Assembly: GCF_036182465.1 (NCBI RefSeq) | Contig: NZ_CP108081.1 | Location: 3,286,001-3,350,000, forward strand | DNA length: 64,000 nt | Reading direction: 5' to 3' | DNA from: Streptomyces sp. NBC_00258 | GTDB lineage: Bacteria; Actinomycetota; Actinomycetes; Streptomycetales; Streptomycetaceae | Part shown: in pieces, positions 45,285-54,110 of the stretch | Layout: every line of letters begins with the position of its first letter | Numbering within the stretch: position 1 is the stretch's first letter | Program-made: the position numbers and the translations under genes | The notes under the pieces: generated by a model | The model's input: only the letters and a program-made list of their open reading frames with translations | Database searches by the model: none | Told to the model about the DNA's origin: nothing

Positions 45285-46892
45285 ATGTCCCCCGTTACAA
45301 GTCGTGCACCTATGGAACAACCTGCAGCGATACGGAGGCCAAGGACCATGTCGTCCCGGAACGGGTCACCCACAGAGCGACCCACACCGCGCCCTGAACA
45401 GAGTCCGGCACAGCGAACGTACTCCCGTTGGGCGTCCCTCGTCGTGCTCTGCGCGGGCACGCTGATGACGATCCTGGACGGCAACATCGTGACCGTCGCG
45501 ATGCCCGCGATCCAGAGCGACCTCGGCTTCTCGGCCCCGGGACTCGCCTGGGTCGTGAACGCGTACCTGATCCCGTTCGGCGGGCTGTTGCTGCTCGTGG
45601 GGCGACTCGGTGATCTGGTCGGCCGGAAGCGGATGTTCGTGGCGGGGCTCGTCGTGTTCACGTTGGCGTCCGTGCTGTGCGGGGTCGCCACGAGCCAGGG
45701 CATGCTGATCGCGGCGCGGGCACTGCAGGGCGTCGGCGGGGCGATGACCTCGGCCGTGGTGCTGGGCATGCTGGTCGCGCTCTTCCCCGAGCCGCGCGAA
45801 CAGGCCAGGGCGATCGCCGTGTTCAGTGCGGTCGGCGCTGCTGGCGGCGCGCTCGGCACGTTCCTCGGCGGGGCCCTGACCCAGGCGCTCGACTGGCACT
45901 GGATCTTCCTGATCAACCTGCCGATCGGGATCGTGGCCTGGATCGCGGCCCTTCGCGTCCTTGCCCCCGACCGCGGCGCCGGGCTCGGCAAGGGTGCCGA
46001 CTATCCGGGTGCCGCGCTGGTCACCGGCGCGCTGATGCTCACGGTGTACGCGATCGTGGGCGCCGGCGAACGCGGGCTGGGTGCCACGCTCGTGCTGGGA
46101 GCCGTCTCCGTCGCGCTCTTCGTCGCCTTCGCCCTGCGGCAGGCATGGGCCGCCCGTCCGCTGCTGCGGCTGAGGCTGTTCCGCTCACGCCTGCTCACCG
46201 GCGCGAACGGGGTGCAGATCCTGATGGTCGCGGCGATGTACGGCTTCCAGTACATCGGGGCGCTGTACCTCCAACGCGTCCTGGGCTTCGGCGAGTTGAT
46301 GACCGGTACGGCGTTCCTGCCCGCGCCCGTCCTGATCGGGGTACTGATGCTGGGCCTGTCCGCGCGGACGATCGGCCGCTTCGGCCCGTACCGCGTGCTG
46401 CTCGCCGGGCTCGTACTCATCACGGCCGGGATGGCGCTTCTGGCCCGGGTGCCGGCCGACGGTTCGTACGTCGTCGACGTGCTGCCCGCGATGCTGTTGC
46501 TCTCCGCCGGGTTCGCGGCGGCGATGCCCGCGGTGACGGGGCTCGCGATGTCCGGCGCCCGGGAGGAGGACGCGGGCCTGGCGTCCGGCCTCTTCAGCAC
46601 CACCCAGGTGGTGGGCGGTTCCCTGGGCCTCGCCGCCCTCACCACCCTCGCGGCGAGCCGCACGGACGGCCTCGTGGACGGCGGCACGGCGCTCACCGCG
46701 GCGACCGCGGACGGATACCGGCTGGCGTTCGCGGTCGGTACGGGGATCGCGCTGGCGGGGCTGGTACTCGCGGCGGGGGTGCTGCGGCCGGGGCGCGAGT
46801 CGTCCACGGAAGCGGTCAAGGCCAAGGCTGAGGCCGAATCCGATGCCGGTGCCGAATCCGAGGCCGCGGAACGTGTGGAGGTGTCCGGCTGA
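45285..46892 (+). CDS. MFS drug exporter (DHA2/EmrB-QacA family, 14 TM)
   Basis: A 535-residue proton-coupled exporter with about 14 hydrophobic segments. Motif D1 appears as LDGNIVTVAMPAI, motif A as GRLGDLVGRKRMF, and motif C as GAAGGALGTFLGG. ATG 45285 is listed, but ATG 45348 (MSSRNGSPTE) is as likely since the first 40 residues are disordered. It is divergent from an HxlR regulator; TCCATAG at 45269-45275 and CTATGGA at 45310-45316 form a spaced inverted repeat in the control region. The substrate is unknown. Confidence 0.92.
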   Translation: MSPVTSRAPMEQPAAIRRPRTMSSRNGSPTERPTPRPEQSPAQRTYSRWASLVVLCAGTLMTILDGNIVTVAMPAIQSDLGFSAPGLAWVVNAYLIPFGGLLLLVGRLGDLVGRKRMFVAGLVVFTLASVLCGVATSQGMLIAARALQGVGGAMTSAVVLGMLVALFPEPREQARAIAVFSAVGAAGGALGTFLGGALTQALDWHWIFLINLPIGIVAWIAALRVLAPDRGAGLGKGADYPGAALVTGALMLTVYAIVGAGERGLGATLVLGAVSVALFVAFALRQAWAARPLLRLRLFRSRLLTGANGVQILMVAAMYGFQYIGALYLQRVLGFGELMTGTAFLPAPVLIGVLMLGLSARTIGRFGPYRVLLAGLVLITAGMALLARVPADGSYVVDVLPAMLLLSAGFAAAMPAVTGLAMSGAREEDAGLASGLFSTTQVVGGSLGLAALTTLAASRTDGLVDGGTALTAATADGYRLAFAVGTGIALAGLVLAAGVLRPGRESSTEAVKAKAEAESDAGAESEAAERVEVSG

Positions 46893-46933
46893 GGCGGCTG
46901 CCACAGGAGTTGGGGGCAGGGCCTCATGTGCAG

Positions 46934-46973
46934 GGGGCGCGGCTGAAGGGGACGTCCCCTTCAGCCGCGCCCC
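46934..46973. terminator. Perfect 40-bp palindrome, bidirectional terminator
   Basis: Two perfectly complementary 20-base arms (46934-46953 and 46954-46973; core GGGGAC/GTCCCC) with no loop, between the convergent MFS exporter and NmrA-like genes. A strong terminator hairpin for both directions. Confidence 0.85.
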
Positions 46974-46978
46974 GCGTG

Positions 46979-47881
46979 TCAGTTCTCGCCGAACGCCGCC
47001 CTGTGGTCCACCGCCCACTCCCGGTACGTGCGGGGCGGCCGGCCCAGCACCTGCCGCACCCCCTCCGTGACGACGGCGTTGCCACCACCGCGTACGTACG
47101 CGCTGCCGGCCAGCACACCCTCCACGTACTCCGCGGCCATGCCCCACTCGGTCAGCCGGGCGCGGGACTCGTCCGGAGTGAGGTCCTCGGTGGCGACCGG
47201 GCGGCCCAGGACCTCGGCGAGTATGGCTGCCTGGTCGGGGACGCCGAGCGTCTCGGGACCGGTGAGCGTGTAGGTGTGGCCCGCGTGCCGTGCGGAGAGC
47301 AGTGCCTCCACGGCGACCTCGGAGACGTCGCGCGGGTCGATGACACCCTGCGGGCCGTCGCCGGTCATGTTCGGTACGGGTTCACCCGCCTGGATCGCTT
47401 CGGCCCAGCTCAGGGTGTTCGAGGCGAAGGACGACGGGCGCAGGACCGTCCACTCCAACCCGCTCTCCCGTACGGCCTGTTCGCCCGGGAGGTGCCAGGT
47501 GCCGACCCTGCCGAGGGCGGGGTCGCCGGTGCCGATCGCCGACAGCTTCACGACGCGGCGTACGCCCGCCGCGCGGGCCTGCTCGACCAGGGCGCGGTCG
47601 CGGTCCGCGTCGTCCGGGCCCAGGACGCCGACGAGGAACACGGCCGAGGCGCCGGACATGGCCGCGTCCACGGAGGCGGGGTCGAGGTAGTCCCCTCGCA
47701 CCACCTCGACCTCCACCTCCGCCCCTGCCCCTGCCCCGTCGGGCGTCCGGGTCCGCGCCCTGGCCCGGGCTTGGGCCCGGGACGGGTCTCGGGTCATTGC
47801 GCGTACCTTCTCCCCGCGCTGTGCGAGCTGTCGTACGACTTCGCTGCCGATGGTGCCCGTGGCACCGGTGATGAGGATCAT
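46979..47881 (-). CDS. NmrA/SDR-type NAD(P)-binding oxidoreductase
   Basis: A 300-residue atypical SDR of the NmrA/quinone oxidoreductase type. The cofactor motif is LITGATGTIGS at the start; VVKLSAIGTGDP and LEWTVLRPSSF are typical. Between residues 36 and 60 an extra low-complexity insert (ARARARTRT... then EVEVEVV) interrupts the usual loop after beta strand 2. ATG 47881 is secure; the frame runs on far upstream only as shadow. It is divergent from an AraC regulator. Confidence 0.9.
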   Translation of the reverse strand: MILITGATGTIGSEVVRQLAQRGEKVRAMTRDPSRAQARARARTRTPDGAGAGAEVEVEVVRGDYLDPASVDAAMSGASAVFLVGVLGPDDADRDRALVEQARAAGVRRVVKLSAIGTGDPALGRVGTWHLPGEQAVRESGLEWTVLRPSSFASNTLSWAEAIQAGEPVPNMTGDGPQGVIDPRDVSEVAVEALLSARHAGHTYTLTGPETLGVPDQAAILAEVLGRPVATEDLTPDESRARLTEWGMAAEYVEGVLAGSAYVRGGGNAVVTEGVRQVLGRPPRTYREWAVDHRAAFGEN

Positions 47882-47977
47882 GGGCACCAGCGTGTCGAGC
47901 GGGTGGCCGGAAGCTCTAGGAAATTCCGGCACGGTTCGGCAGGCCGTGCGGCTGTCCGGCGCGTCTACGGTGGACGG

Positions 47978-48805
47978 GTGACCAACGACGTTGCCGAGCG
48001 CGCGCTTCCCGCCCCCGACGCGCTGCGGCCGTGGATCGACGGCATCGAGATCGGGGCGGTGGTCGGCAGCAACAGTGACAGCGACGGTGGTGAGTCGCGT
48101 GAGCCGTTCACCCGTGTCCCGGACACCGCGACGAAGGTGGTCGTCCGGGTCGACGAGAACGGTCACCGGGACACGCTCGTCGTCGGGCCGCGCACCCGGG
48201 CCACCTATCACACGAGCAAGCGGCTCGCGTCGTGTGTGCAGGTGCGGCTCGGGCCGGGTACGGCGCGGCCGTTGCTCGGTGTCGCGGCGGTCGAGCTCGT
48301 GGGGCGCGTGGTGCGGCTCGGGGATCTTCCCGGTTCGTCCGCACGTCAACTCGCGGGCGAGTTGCGGTGGTTGGAGGGCGAGGACGCGGTGGGCCGGTTG
48401 ATGGAGGTGCTGCCGGGGCGGCTTGCGGCCGATGACGGGGCGGGGCGTTCGCGGCGGGAGGTGTTGCGGGCCGCGGTCGAGGCGCTGTCGACGGATGTGG
48501 AGCGGGTTCCTTCGCAGGTGCGGGAGTTGGCGGCGCGGTTGGCCGTGAGTGAGCGGCAGTTGCGCAATCTGTTCGCCGAGGGGGTTGGGGTCTCTCCCAA
48601 GCACTTTGCTCGGATCGGGCGGGTGCGGCATGTGCTGGCGCACGCCGGGACGACGGGGTGGGCCGAGCTTGCCGCGTCCACCGGCTACTACGACCAGTCC
48701 CATATGACGGCCGACTTCCGCACCCTGATGGGCGTCCCGCCCCGCTCCTTCTTCACCGGCCGCCTCCCGGTGGCCCAGCCCTGTCAGTCCCTGGGCCGGG
48801 TGTGA
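47978..48805 (+). CDS. AraC-family regulator
   Basis: A 275-residue regulator. The N-terminal half is a ligand-domain of the type found in AraC proteins with a DUF6597-like region (ATKVVVRVDENG, RATYHTSKRLAS). The C-terminal tandem helix-turn-helix shows ELAARLAVSERQLRNLFAEGVGVSPKHF and GWAELAASTGYYDQSHMTADFRTLMGVPP. GTG 47978 is chosen. Divergent from the NmrA-like gene, it probably controls that neighbour. Confidence 0.9.
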   Translation: MTNDVAERALPAPDALRPWIDGIEIGAVVGSNSDSDGGESREPFTRVPDTATKVVVRVDENGHRDTLVVGPRTRATYHTSKRLASCVQVRLGPGTARPLLGVAAVELVGRVVRLGDLPGSSARQLAGELRWLEGEDAVGRLMEVLPGRLAADDGAGRSRREVLRAAVEALSTDVERVPSQVRELAARLAVSERQLRNLFAEGVGVSPKHFARIGRVRHVLAHAGTTGWAELAASTGYYDQSHMTADFRTLMGVPPRSFFTGRLPVAQPCQSLGRV

Positions 48806-48815
48806 CCCGAGGGGG

Positions 48816-49042
48816 TTTCTTTCGCCCCCGCCGCCCCTACCCGTTCCCGTCACTACTCGGGGGCCAGCCCCCGAACCCCCGCTCCTCAAACGCCGGAGAG
48901 GCTGAATACTTCGCGGCCAGGGCTGGCATTTCAGCCCGTCCGGCGTTTGAGGACGAGGCCGTTCAGGCCGATGAGCGGGGGTCTGGGGGCGGCAGCCCCC
49001 AGGGACGGGACGGGAAGGGACGGCGGGGGCGAAGGAAACCCC
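48816..49042. repeat. Intergenic repeat, family A (copy 3), long imperfect inverted repeat
   Basis: The 356-bp gap between the AraC and GH89 genes is mostly this element. It holds the same 80-base core as 15621-15703, the CCTCAAACGCCGG / CCGGCGTTTGAGG inner pair, and outer arms (near 48816-48837 and 49022-49042) complementary over about 22 bases with one mismatch. The remaining 120 bases before the GH89 start show only a plain Pro/Arg-coding-like GC stretch, nothing I can name. Confidence 0.75.
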
Positions 49043-49161
49043 TCGGCCAGTTCACCGCGGGTTCTCCCCCATGTGGCCCAACCGCCGTACCCAGGCCCCC
49101 CACCGGGGGTATCCCTCCCACGGCGCCCACCCCGCCCCGCCCCGCGACCCCGGAGACCCCC

Positions 49162-51375
49162 ATGCCGCTAGCCCGTCGCGCGTTCCTCACCTCCGTCGCC
49201 GGCGCGGCCGGTACCGTCGCTTGTTCCCACGCACCCGCGCACTCGGACGGCACCCCGGCCAAGGAGGCACCCGTGACGGAGGCGGTAGCAGCGGCGGCAA
49301 CGAGGGCGGCCCGGCGGCTCCTCCCCCGCCACTGGCGGCAGCTGCGATTCGAGGCGACAGGCGAGCCGGATACCTTCCGGGTCTCCGGCGAAACCGGCCG
49401 CATCACCATCACCGGCGACACCGCGGCCACCCAACTCACGGGCCTGCGCTGGTACTTGAAGCACGTCACCCACGCGAACATCAGCTGGGCGGGCGAGCAA
49501 CTCGACCTCCCGAAAGACCTGCCGGGCCCGCCCGGCACGGTCACGCGGCAGGCCGGCGTCCCGCACCGCTTCGCCCTCAACGACACGAACGACGGCTACA
49601 CGGGCGCGTACAACGACTGGACGTACTGGGAACGCGAGCTCGACGTGCTGGCGCTGCACGGCTACAACGAGGTCCTCGTGTACGCGGGCGCGGACGCGCT
49701 CTACCACCGGGTGTTCCGTGGGTTCGGGTACACGGACGAGGAGCTGCGGCAGTGGATCGCGGGGCCCGCCCACCAGCCGTGGTGGCTGATGCAGAATCTC
49801 GCCGCCTTCCCGGATCCCGTGTCGCGGCAACTCCTCGACGCCCGGGCCGCGCTCGGGCGCCGAATCACCGACCGGGTACGGGAGTTGGGGATGACGCCCG
49901 TGTTCCCGGGCTACTTCGGCACGGTCCCGCCGGGCTTCGCCGACCGGAACAAGGGGGCGCGCACCGTCCCTCAGGGCAGATGGATGGGACTCGGGCGCCC
50001 CGACTGGCTGGACCCTCGCACCGAGCACTTCGCGCGCGTCGCGGCGGCCTTCTACCGGACCCAGGACGAGATGTTCGGCGGCCCTTCGACGCTCTACAAG
50101 ATAGACCTGCTGCACGAGGGCGGCGACCCTGGTGACGTCCCGGTCGCCGACGCGGCGAAGGGCGTCGAGAAGGCCCTGCTCACCGCACACCCGGACGCGG
50201 TCTGGGTCATCCTCGGCTGGCAGCGCAACCCGCCGCGGGCCATCGTCGACGCCGTGGACAAGTCCCACATGCTCGTCATCGACGGCCTCTCCGACCGTTT
50301 CCCGAAGGTCACGGACCGCGAGTCCGACTGGGGCGACACCCCGTACGCCTTCGGCTCGATCTGGAACTTCGGCGGCCATACGACCCTGGGCGCCAACACC
50401 CCTGACTGGGCAGCGCTGTTCAACAAGTGGCGCACCAAGCCGGGCAGCACCCTGCGCGGTGTCGCCCTGCTGCCCGAGGCGGCCAACAACAACCCCGCCG
50501 CCTTCGATCTCTTCTCCGAACTCGCCTGGGAGGACGGCGAGTTGGACCTCACGGTGTGGTTCAGGGAGTGGGCCCTCGCCCGCTACGGGGCCCGCGATCC
50601 GCATGCCGAGGCCGCCTGGGACATCCTTCGCCGTACCGCGTACGGCACTACACGCGCCGACTCCTGGAGCGAGGGCGCCGACGGACTGTTCGGTGCCCGC
50701 CCCTCGCTCACAGCGAAGTCGGCCGCCAAGTGGTCGCCCAAGCAACTCCGGTACGACGCCGACGAGTTCGAGCCCGCGCTCGGCGAACTGCTCCGGGTGC
50801 GCGCCAGCCTCCGGAACTCCTCCGCGTACCGCAGCGACCTCCTCGACGTGGCCCGCCAGGCCGTCTCCAACCGCAGCCGCGTCCTCCTCCCCCGCGTCAG
50901 GAAGACGTACGAGGCCGGGGACGCGCCCGGCTTCGACCGGGCGACCGGGAACTGGCTCGCCCTGATGGACGTGCTGGAGACCCTGCTGGCCACCGACTCC
51001 CGGCATCTGCTGGGGCGTTGGGTCGCCGACGCGCGGGCCTGGGGCGCGGACGCGGCGGAGCGGGACCGACTGGCGTACGACAATCTGTCCCTGCTGACGG
51101 TGTGGGGCACTCGGCAGGGCGCGGACGCCGGACTGCGCGACTACGCGAACCGCGAGTGGGCGGGCCTGGTCGGCGGGCTCTACCGACTGCGGTGGTCGAC
51201 GTACTTCACCGAACTGCGGGCCGCGACGGCCGGGAATCGCGCGCCGGAAGCCATCGACTGGTTCGCCCTGGAGGAGCGCTGGACACGCCGGCCGGGGAAC
51301 CTCGCCACCCGGCCCATCGGTGACACGTACGAAGTCGCCGTCCGCGTACGAGAACTGCTGGTCACGACCCGCTGA
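49162..51375 (+). CDS. Alpha-N-acetylglucosaminidase (GH89), exported
   Basis: A 737-residue enzyme of family GH89, homologous to NAGLU, removing terminal alpha-linked N-acetylglucosamine. The N-terminus has a twin-arginine signal (ARRAFLTSVAG) followed by a VACS lipobox-like site, so a Tat-exported lipoprotein is likely. The family segments GYTGAYNDWTYWERELDVLALHG-like (residues ~152-172), MTPVFPGYFGTVPPGF, and the catalytic Glu regions around DLLHEGGDP and LLPEAANNNP are present. It lies 118 bp or so before the chitosanase gene on the same strand. Confidence 0.92.
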   Translation: MPLARRAFLTSVAGAAGTVACSHAPAHSDGTPAKEAPVTEAVAAAATRAARRLLPRHWRQLRFEATGEPDTFRVSGETGRITITGDTAATQLTGLRWYLKHVTHANISWAGEQLDLPKDLPGPPGTVTRQAGVPHRFALNDTNDGYTGAYNDWTYWERELDVLALHGYNEVLVYAGADALYHRVFRGFGYTDEELRQWIAGPAHQPWWLMQNLAAFPDPVSRQLLDARAALGRRITDRVRELGMTPVFPGYFGTVPPGFADRNKGARTVPQGRWMGLGRPDWLDPRTEHFARVAAAFYRTQDEMFGGPSTLYKIDLLHEGGDPGDVPVADAAKGVEKALLTAHPDAVWVILGWQRNPPRAIVDAVDKSHMLVIDGLSDRFPKVTDRESDWGDTPYAFGSIWNFGGHTTLGANTPDWAALFNKWRTKPGSTLRGVALLPEAANNNPAAFDLFSELAWEDGELDLTVWFREWALARYGARDPHAEAAWDILRRTAYGTTRADSWSEGADGLFGARPSLTAKSAAKWSPKQLRYDADEFEPALGELLRVRASLRNSSAYRSDLLDVARQAVSNRSRVLLPRVRKTYEAGDAPGFDRATGNWLALMDVLETLLATDSRHLLGRWVADARAWGADAAERDRLAYDNLSLLTVWGTRQGADAGLRDYANREWAGLVGGLYRLRWSTYFTELRAATAGNRAPEAIDWFALEERWTRRPGNLATRPIGDTYEVAVRVRELLVTTR

Positions 51376-51438
51376 CCGGTCCCGCGCCACTCGTCCGGCC
51401 CACAACACGACCTCGACTCATCCCCACCCCACACCTCC

Positions 51439-51484
51439 TTGACGGGTATACGTCACTCCGAATCTCTGGTAGGAAACTTTCCTA
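51439..51484 (+). promoter_or_regulatory. Chitosanase promoter with CsnR-type operator
   Basis: TTGACG at 51439-51444 is a -35 candidate. Just past the expected -10 lies a perfect 15-bp palindrome TAGGAAACTTTCCTA (51470-51484). Its core GAAACTTTC matches the short operator described for the ROK repressor CsnR in front of Streptomyces chitosanase genes. No csnR gene is in this window. Confidence 0.75.
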
Positions 51485-51523
51485 ACAGTACGGATGAACG
51501 ACTCCCACCCCACTGGAGGTCCC

Positions 51524-52339
51524 GTGCACACCCCCCACATACGCTCCTCGCGTCGAACGCTTCTCGCGCTGATCGGAGCATCCCTGGTGGCAGGTCCCGT
51601 CATCGCCACCAGGTCCGCGAGCGCCGCGCCGGCCGGCCTCGACGACCCGGCGAAGAAGGAGATCGCCATGAAGCTGGTCTCCAGCGCGGAGAACTCCTCG
51701 CTGGACTGGAAGGCGCAGTACAGGTACATCGAGGACATCGGCGACGGCCGTGGCTACACGGCCGGGATCATCGGCTTCTGCTCCGGTACGGGCGACATGC
51801 TCGACCTCGTCGAGCTGTACGCGCGGCGCAGGCCGGGCAACGTACTGGCCGGGTATCTGCCTGCCCTGCGTCGCGTCGACGGCACCGACTCCCACGAGGA
51901 CCTCGACCCCGGATACCCGGACGCCTGGCGCCGGGCCGCCCAGGACGAGGCGTTCCGGCAGGCCCAGAACGACGAGCGGGACCGCGTCTACTTCAACCCC
52001 GCGGTAGGGCGGGGCAAGGCCGACGGCATCGGCACGCTCGGCCAGTTCGCCTACTACGACGCCATCGTGATGCACGGCGACGGCGGCGACAGTACGAGTT
52101 TCAGCAGCATCCGCAGGCGGGCGCTCGACCGGGCCAGGCCCCCGGCCCAGGGCGGCGACGAGGTGACGTACCTCAACGCCTTCCTCGACGCCCGGGTGTG
52201 GGCGATGAAGCAGGAGGAGGCCCACGAGGACACCAGCCGGGTGGACACCGCCCAGCGCGTCTTCCTCAGGAACCGGAACCTGAACCTGGATCCGCCCCTG
52301 GACTGGCAGGTCTACGGGGACAGCTACCACATCGGCTGA
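51524..52339 (+). CDS. csn: Chitosanase (GH46), secreted
   Basis: A 271-residue precursor. A Tat-like signal (SSRRTLLAL) ends near SASAAPAG. The mature enzyme of about 235 residues has the GH46 hallmarks: catalytic Glu in LVSSAENSSLDW, catalytic Asp in YIEDIGDGRGYTAGIIGF, and the GTGDMLDLVELY helix. It hydrolyses chitosan internally. GTG 51524 is preceded by GGAGG; the in-frame ATG 51494 lacks a ribosome site. An operator-like palindrome precedes it. With GH89 upstream it serves amino-sugar polymer use. Confidence 0.95.
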   Translation: MHTPHIRSSRRTLLALIGASLVAGPVIATRSASAAPAGLDDPAKKEIAMKLVSSAENSSLDWKAQYRYIEDIGDGRGYTAGIIGFCSGTGDMLDLVELYARRRPGNVLAGYLPALRRVDGTDSHEDLDPGYPDAWRRAAQDEAFRQAQNDERDRVYFNPAVGRGKADGIGTLGQFAYYDAIVMHGDGGDSTSFSSIRRRALDRARPPAQGGDEVTYLNAFLDARVWAMKQEEAHEDTSRVDTAQRVFLRNRNLNLDPPLDWQVYGDSYHIG

Positions 52340-52422
52340 CAAGCCGGAGGAGCACAGCCACCACCGGCTGAACATCTGACCGAACACCCAAGGGCGCGGC
52401 ACGCGTGACGTGCCGCACCCTG

Positions 52423-52469
52423 CCCGTCCGTACGGGAGGCCCGGTGGCGGGAGGTCCCGTACGGGCGGG
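52423..52469. terminator. Terminator hairpin between chitosanase and permease
   Basis: The arms CCCGTCCGTACGGGA (52423-52437) and TCCCGTACGGGCGGG (52455-52469) pair with one mismatch across a 17-base loop, ending at the permease stop. The genes converge here, so it can serve both. Confidence 0.75.
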
Positions 52470-53906
52470 TCAGTGGACCGAGGCCGGCTGCGGATCCATC
52501 GGGGACGTCACCTCGTCGTCGGCCGCGCGTCCCCCGCCGAGGTGGTTGAAGACGAGGTTCAGGGCGACCGCCGCCACGCACCCCGTCGAGATCCCCGAGT
52601 CCAGGATGATCTTCGCGGTCTCCGGGAACGCGTGGTAGAACTCCGGCGCCGTGATCGGGATGATGCCGACGGCCAGCGAGACAGCCACGATCAGGACGTT
52701 GTTGTCCTTCTCCAGACCTGCCTTGACGAGGGTCTGGATGCCGCTCGCGGCGACCGAGCCGAACAGCACGACGCCCGCGCCGCCGAGCACGGGGCGGGGT
52801 ACGACGGCGATGAGCGAGGCGGCCATCGGGCAGAGGCCCATCAGGACCAGGAAACCGCCGCCCGTGGCGACGACGTACCGGCTGCGGATCCGCGTCATGG
52901 CGACCAGGCCGATGTTCTGGGCGAAGGCGCTGCACATGAAGCCGTTGAAGAGCGGGCTGAGGGCCGAGCCGAGGGTGTCGGCGCGCAGGCCCGCCGCGAT
53001 CGTCCTCTCGTCGGCCGGTCGCTCGACGATCTCCCCCAACGCCAGCATGTCCGCGGTCGATTCGGTCATCGAGACCACCATCACCACGCACATCGAGACG
53101 ATCGCGGCGAGTTGGAACTGCGGGGCGCCGAAGTGGAACGGCGTGGGAAAACCGACCACGGCCGCGTCGGCCACCGGCCCGAAGTCGGTGGCGCCGAAGG
53201 GGATGGCGACGAGCGTGCCGACGACCAGGCCGAGCAGCACGGCGATCTGTTTGACGAAGCCGCGGGTGAAGCGGCGCAGGAGCAGGACGATGACGAGGGT
53301 CGCGCCCGCCAGGCCCAGGTTGGTGGTGGAACCGTAGTCGTCAGCAGTGGGGTTGGGGCCCTGTGCCCAGCCGAAGGCGACCGGCATCAGGGATATGCCG
53401 ATGAGCGTGATGACCGTGCCGGTGACGACGGGCGGGAAGAAGCGGACCGCCTTGCTGAAGAACGGGGCGGCGAAGAAGCCGAGTACGCCGGCGACGATGA
53501 CCGCGCCGAAGATGACCGGCAGTGCGTCGCTCCTGTCGTCGGTGGAGTTGACGATCGCGATCATCGGGGCGACCCCGGCGAAGGTGACGCCGTTGACGAA
53601 CGGCAGCCGGGCGCCGATCTTCCAGATCCCGAGGGTCTGGAGGAAGGTGGCGAGGCCCGCGGTGAACAGACAGGCGCCGGTGAGGAAGGTCAGTTCGGTC
53701 GCGGTCAGGCCCACGGCCGCGCCGACGATCAGGGGCGGGGCGACGACGCCCGCGTACATGGCGGCCACGTGCTGCAGACCGCTCGTGGCCATCTTCAGGG
53801 CAGGGAGTTTCTCGTCAACTGGGTGTTTGTGCGGGCGAGTTGGGTCTGCGTCCGTACTGCTGGACGTGGGCTGGGCGGCCACGGCGGCTCCTCCGGTCGG
53901 TTGCAC
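52470..53906 (-). CDS. Xanthine/uric acid permease (NCS2 family)
   Basis: A 478-residue nucleobase-cation symporter with about 14 membrane segments. The NAT/NCS2 signature QNIGLVAMTR is intact near residue 320, and the conserved Glu region is SMTESTADML. It resembles the bacterial PucJ/UacT urate-xanthine group. It is the last gene of the purine-degradation run, separated from the amidohydrolase by a 204-bp gap with a strong hairpin, so its level may be set separately. Confidence 0.92.
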   Translation of the reverse strand: MQPTGGAAVAAQPTSSSTDADPTRPHKHPVDEKLPALKMATSGLQHVAAMYAGVVAPPLIVGAAVGLTATELTFLTGACLFTAGLATFLQTLGIWKIGARLPFVNGVTFAGVAPMIAIVNSTDDRSDALPVIFGAVIVAGVLGFFAAPFFSKAVRFFPPVVTGTVITLIGISLMPVAFGWAQGPNPTADDYGSTTNLGLAGATLVIVLLLRRFTRGFVKQIAVLLGLVVGTLVAIPFGATDFGPVADAAVVGFPTPFHFGAPQFQLAAIVSMCVVMVVSMTESTADMLALGEIVERPADERTIAAGLRADTLGSALSPLFNGFMCSAFAQNIGLVAMTRIRSRYVVATGGGFLVLMGLCPMAASLIAVVPRPVLGGAGVVLFGSVAASGIQTLVKAGLEKDNNVLIVAVSLAVGIIPITAPEFYHAFPETAKIILDSGISTGCVAAVALNLVFNHLGGGRAADDEVTSPMDPQPASVH

Positions 53907-53992
53907 GTCGGCGTCGACGTGGGTTTCAGGGAGGTGGGGCGCGGTCGTGCGGGACCGGGACGATGCCCGTCACGAAGGGAGCGTGGCGGGAG

Positions 53993-54039
53993 ACCGTTCC
54001 GGGGCGCGCGCACGTCCGTGCGCGTGCCCCGGAGACGGT
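53993..54039. terminator. Long hairpin between amidohydrolase and permease genes
   Basis: Arms of about 21 bases (ACCGTTCCGGGGC... pairing with ...GCCCCGGAGACGGT), with few mismatches and a 4-base loop. No U-tract follows. Partial terminator or mRNA-processing element within the purine gene run. Confidence 0.6.
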
Positions 54040-54110
54040 CGCCGTGGGCCCCGCTCGGGTCCACGGCCACCGGCCGAGGGCCGTCCCCCTCAGCCGGAGG
54101 TCTTGATGTG

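Noticed and set aside
46979..48889. 636-codon minus frame covering NmrA-like and AraC regions
   Set aside because: Upstream part is antisense to the AraC gene; the Rossmann motif starts at 47881.
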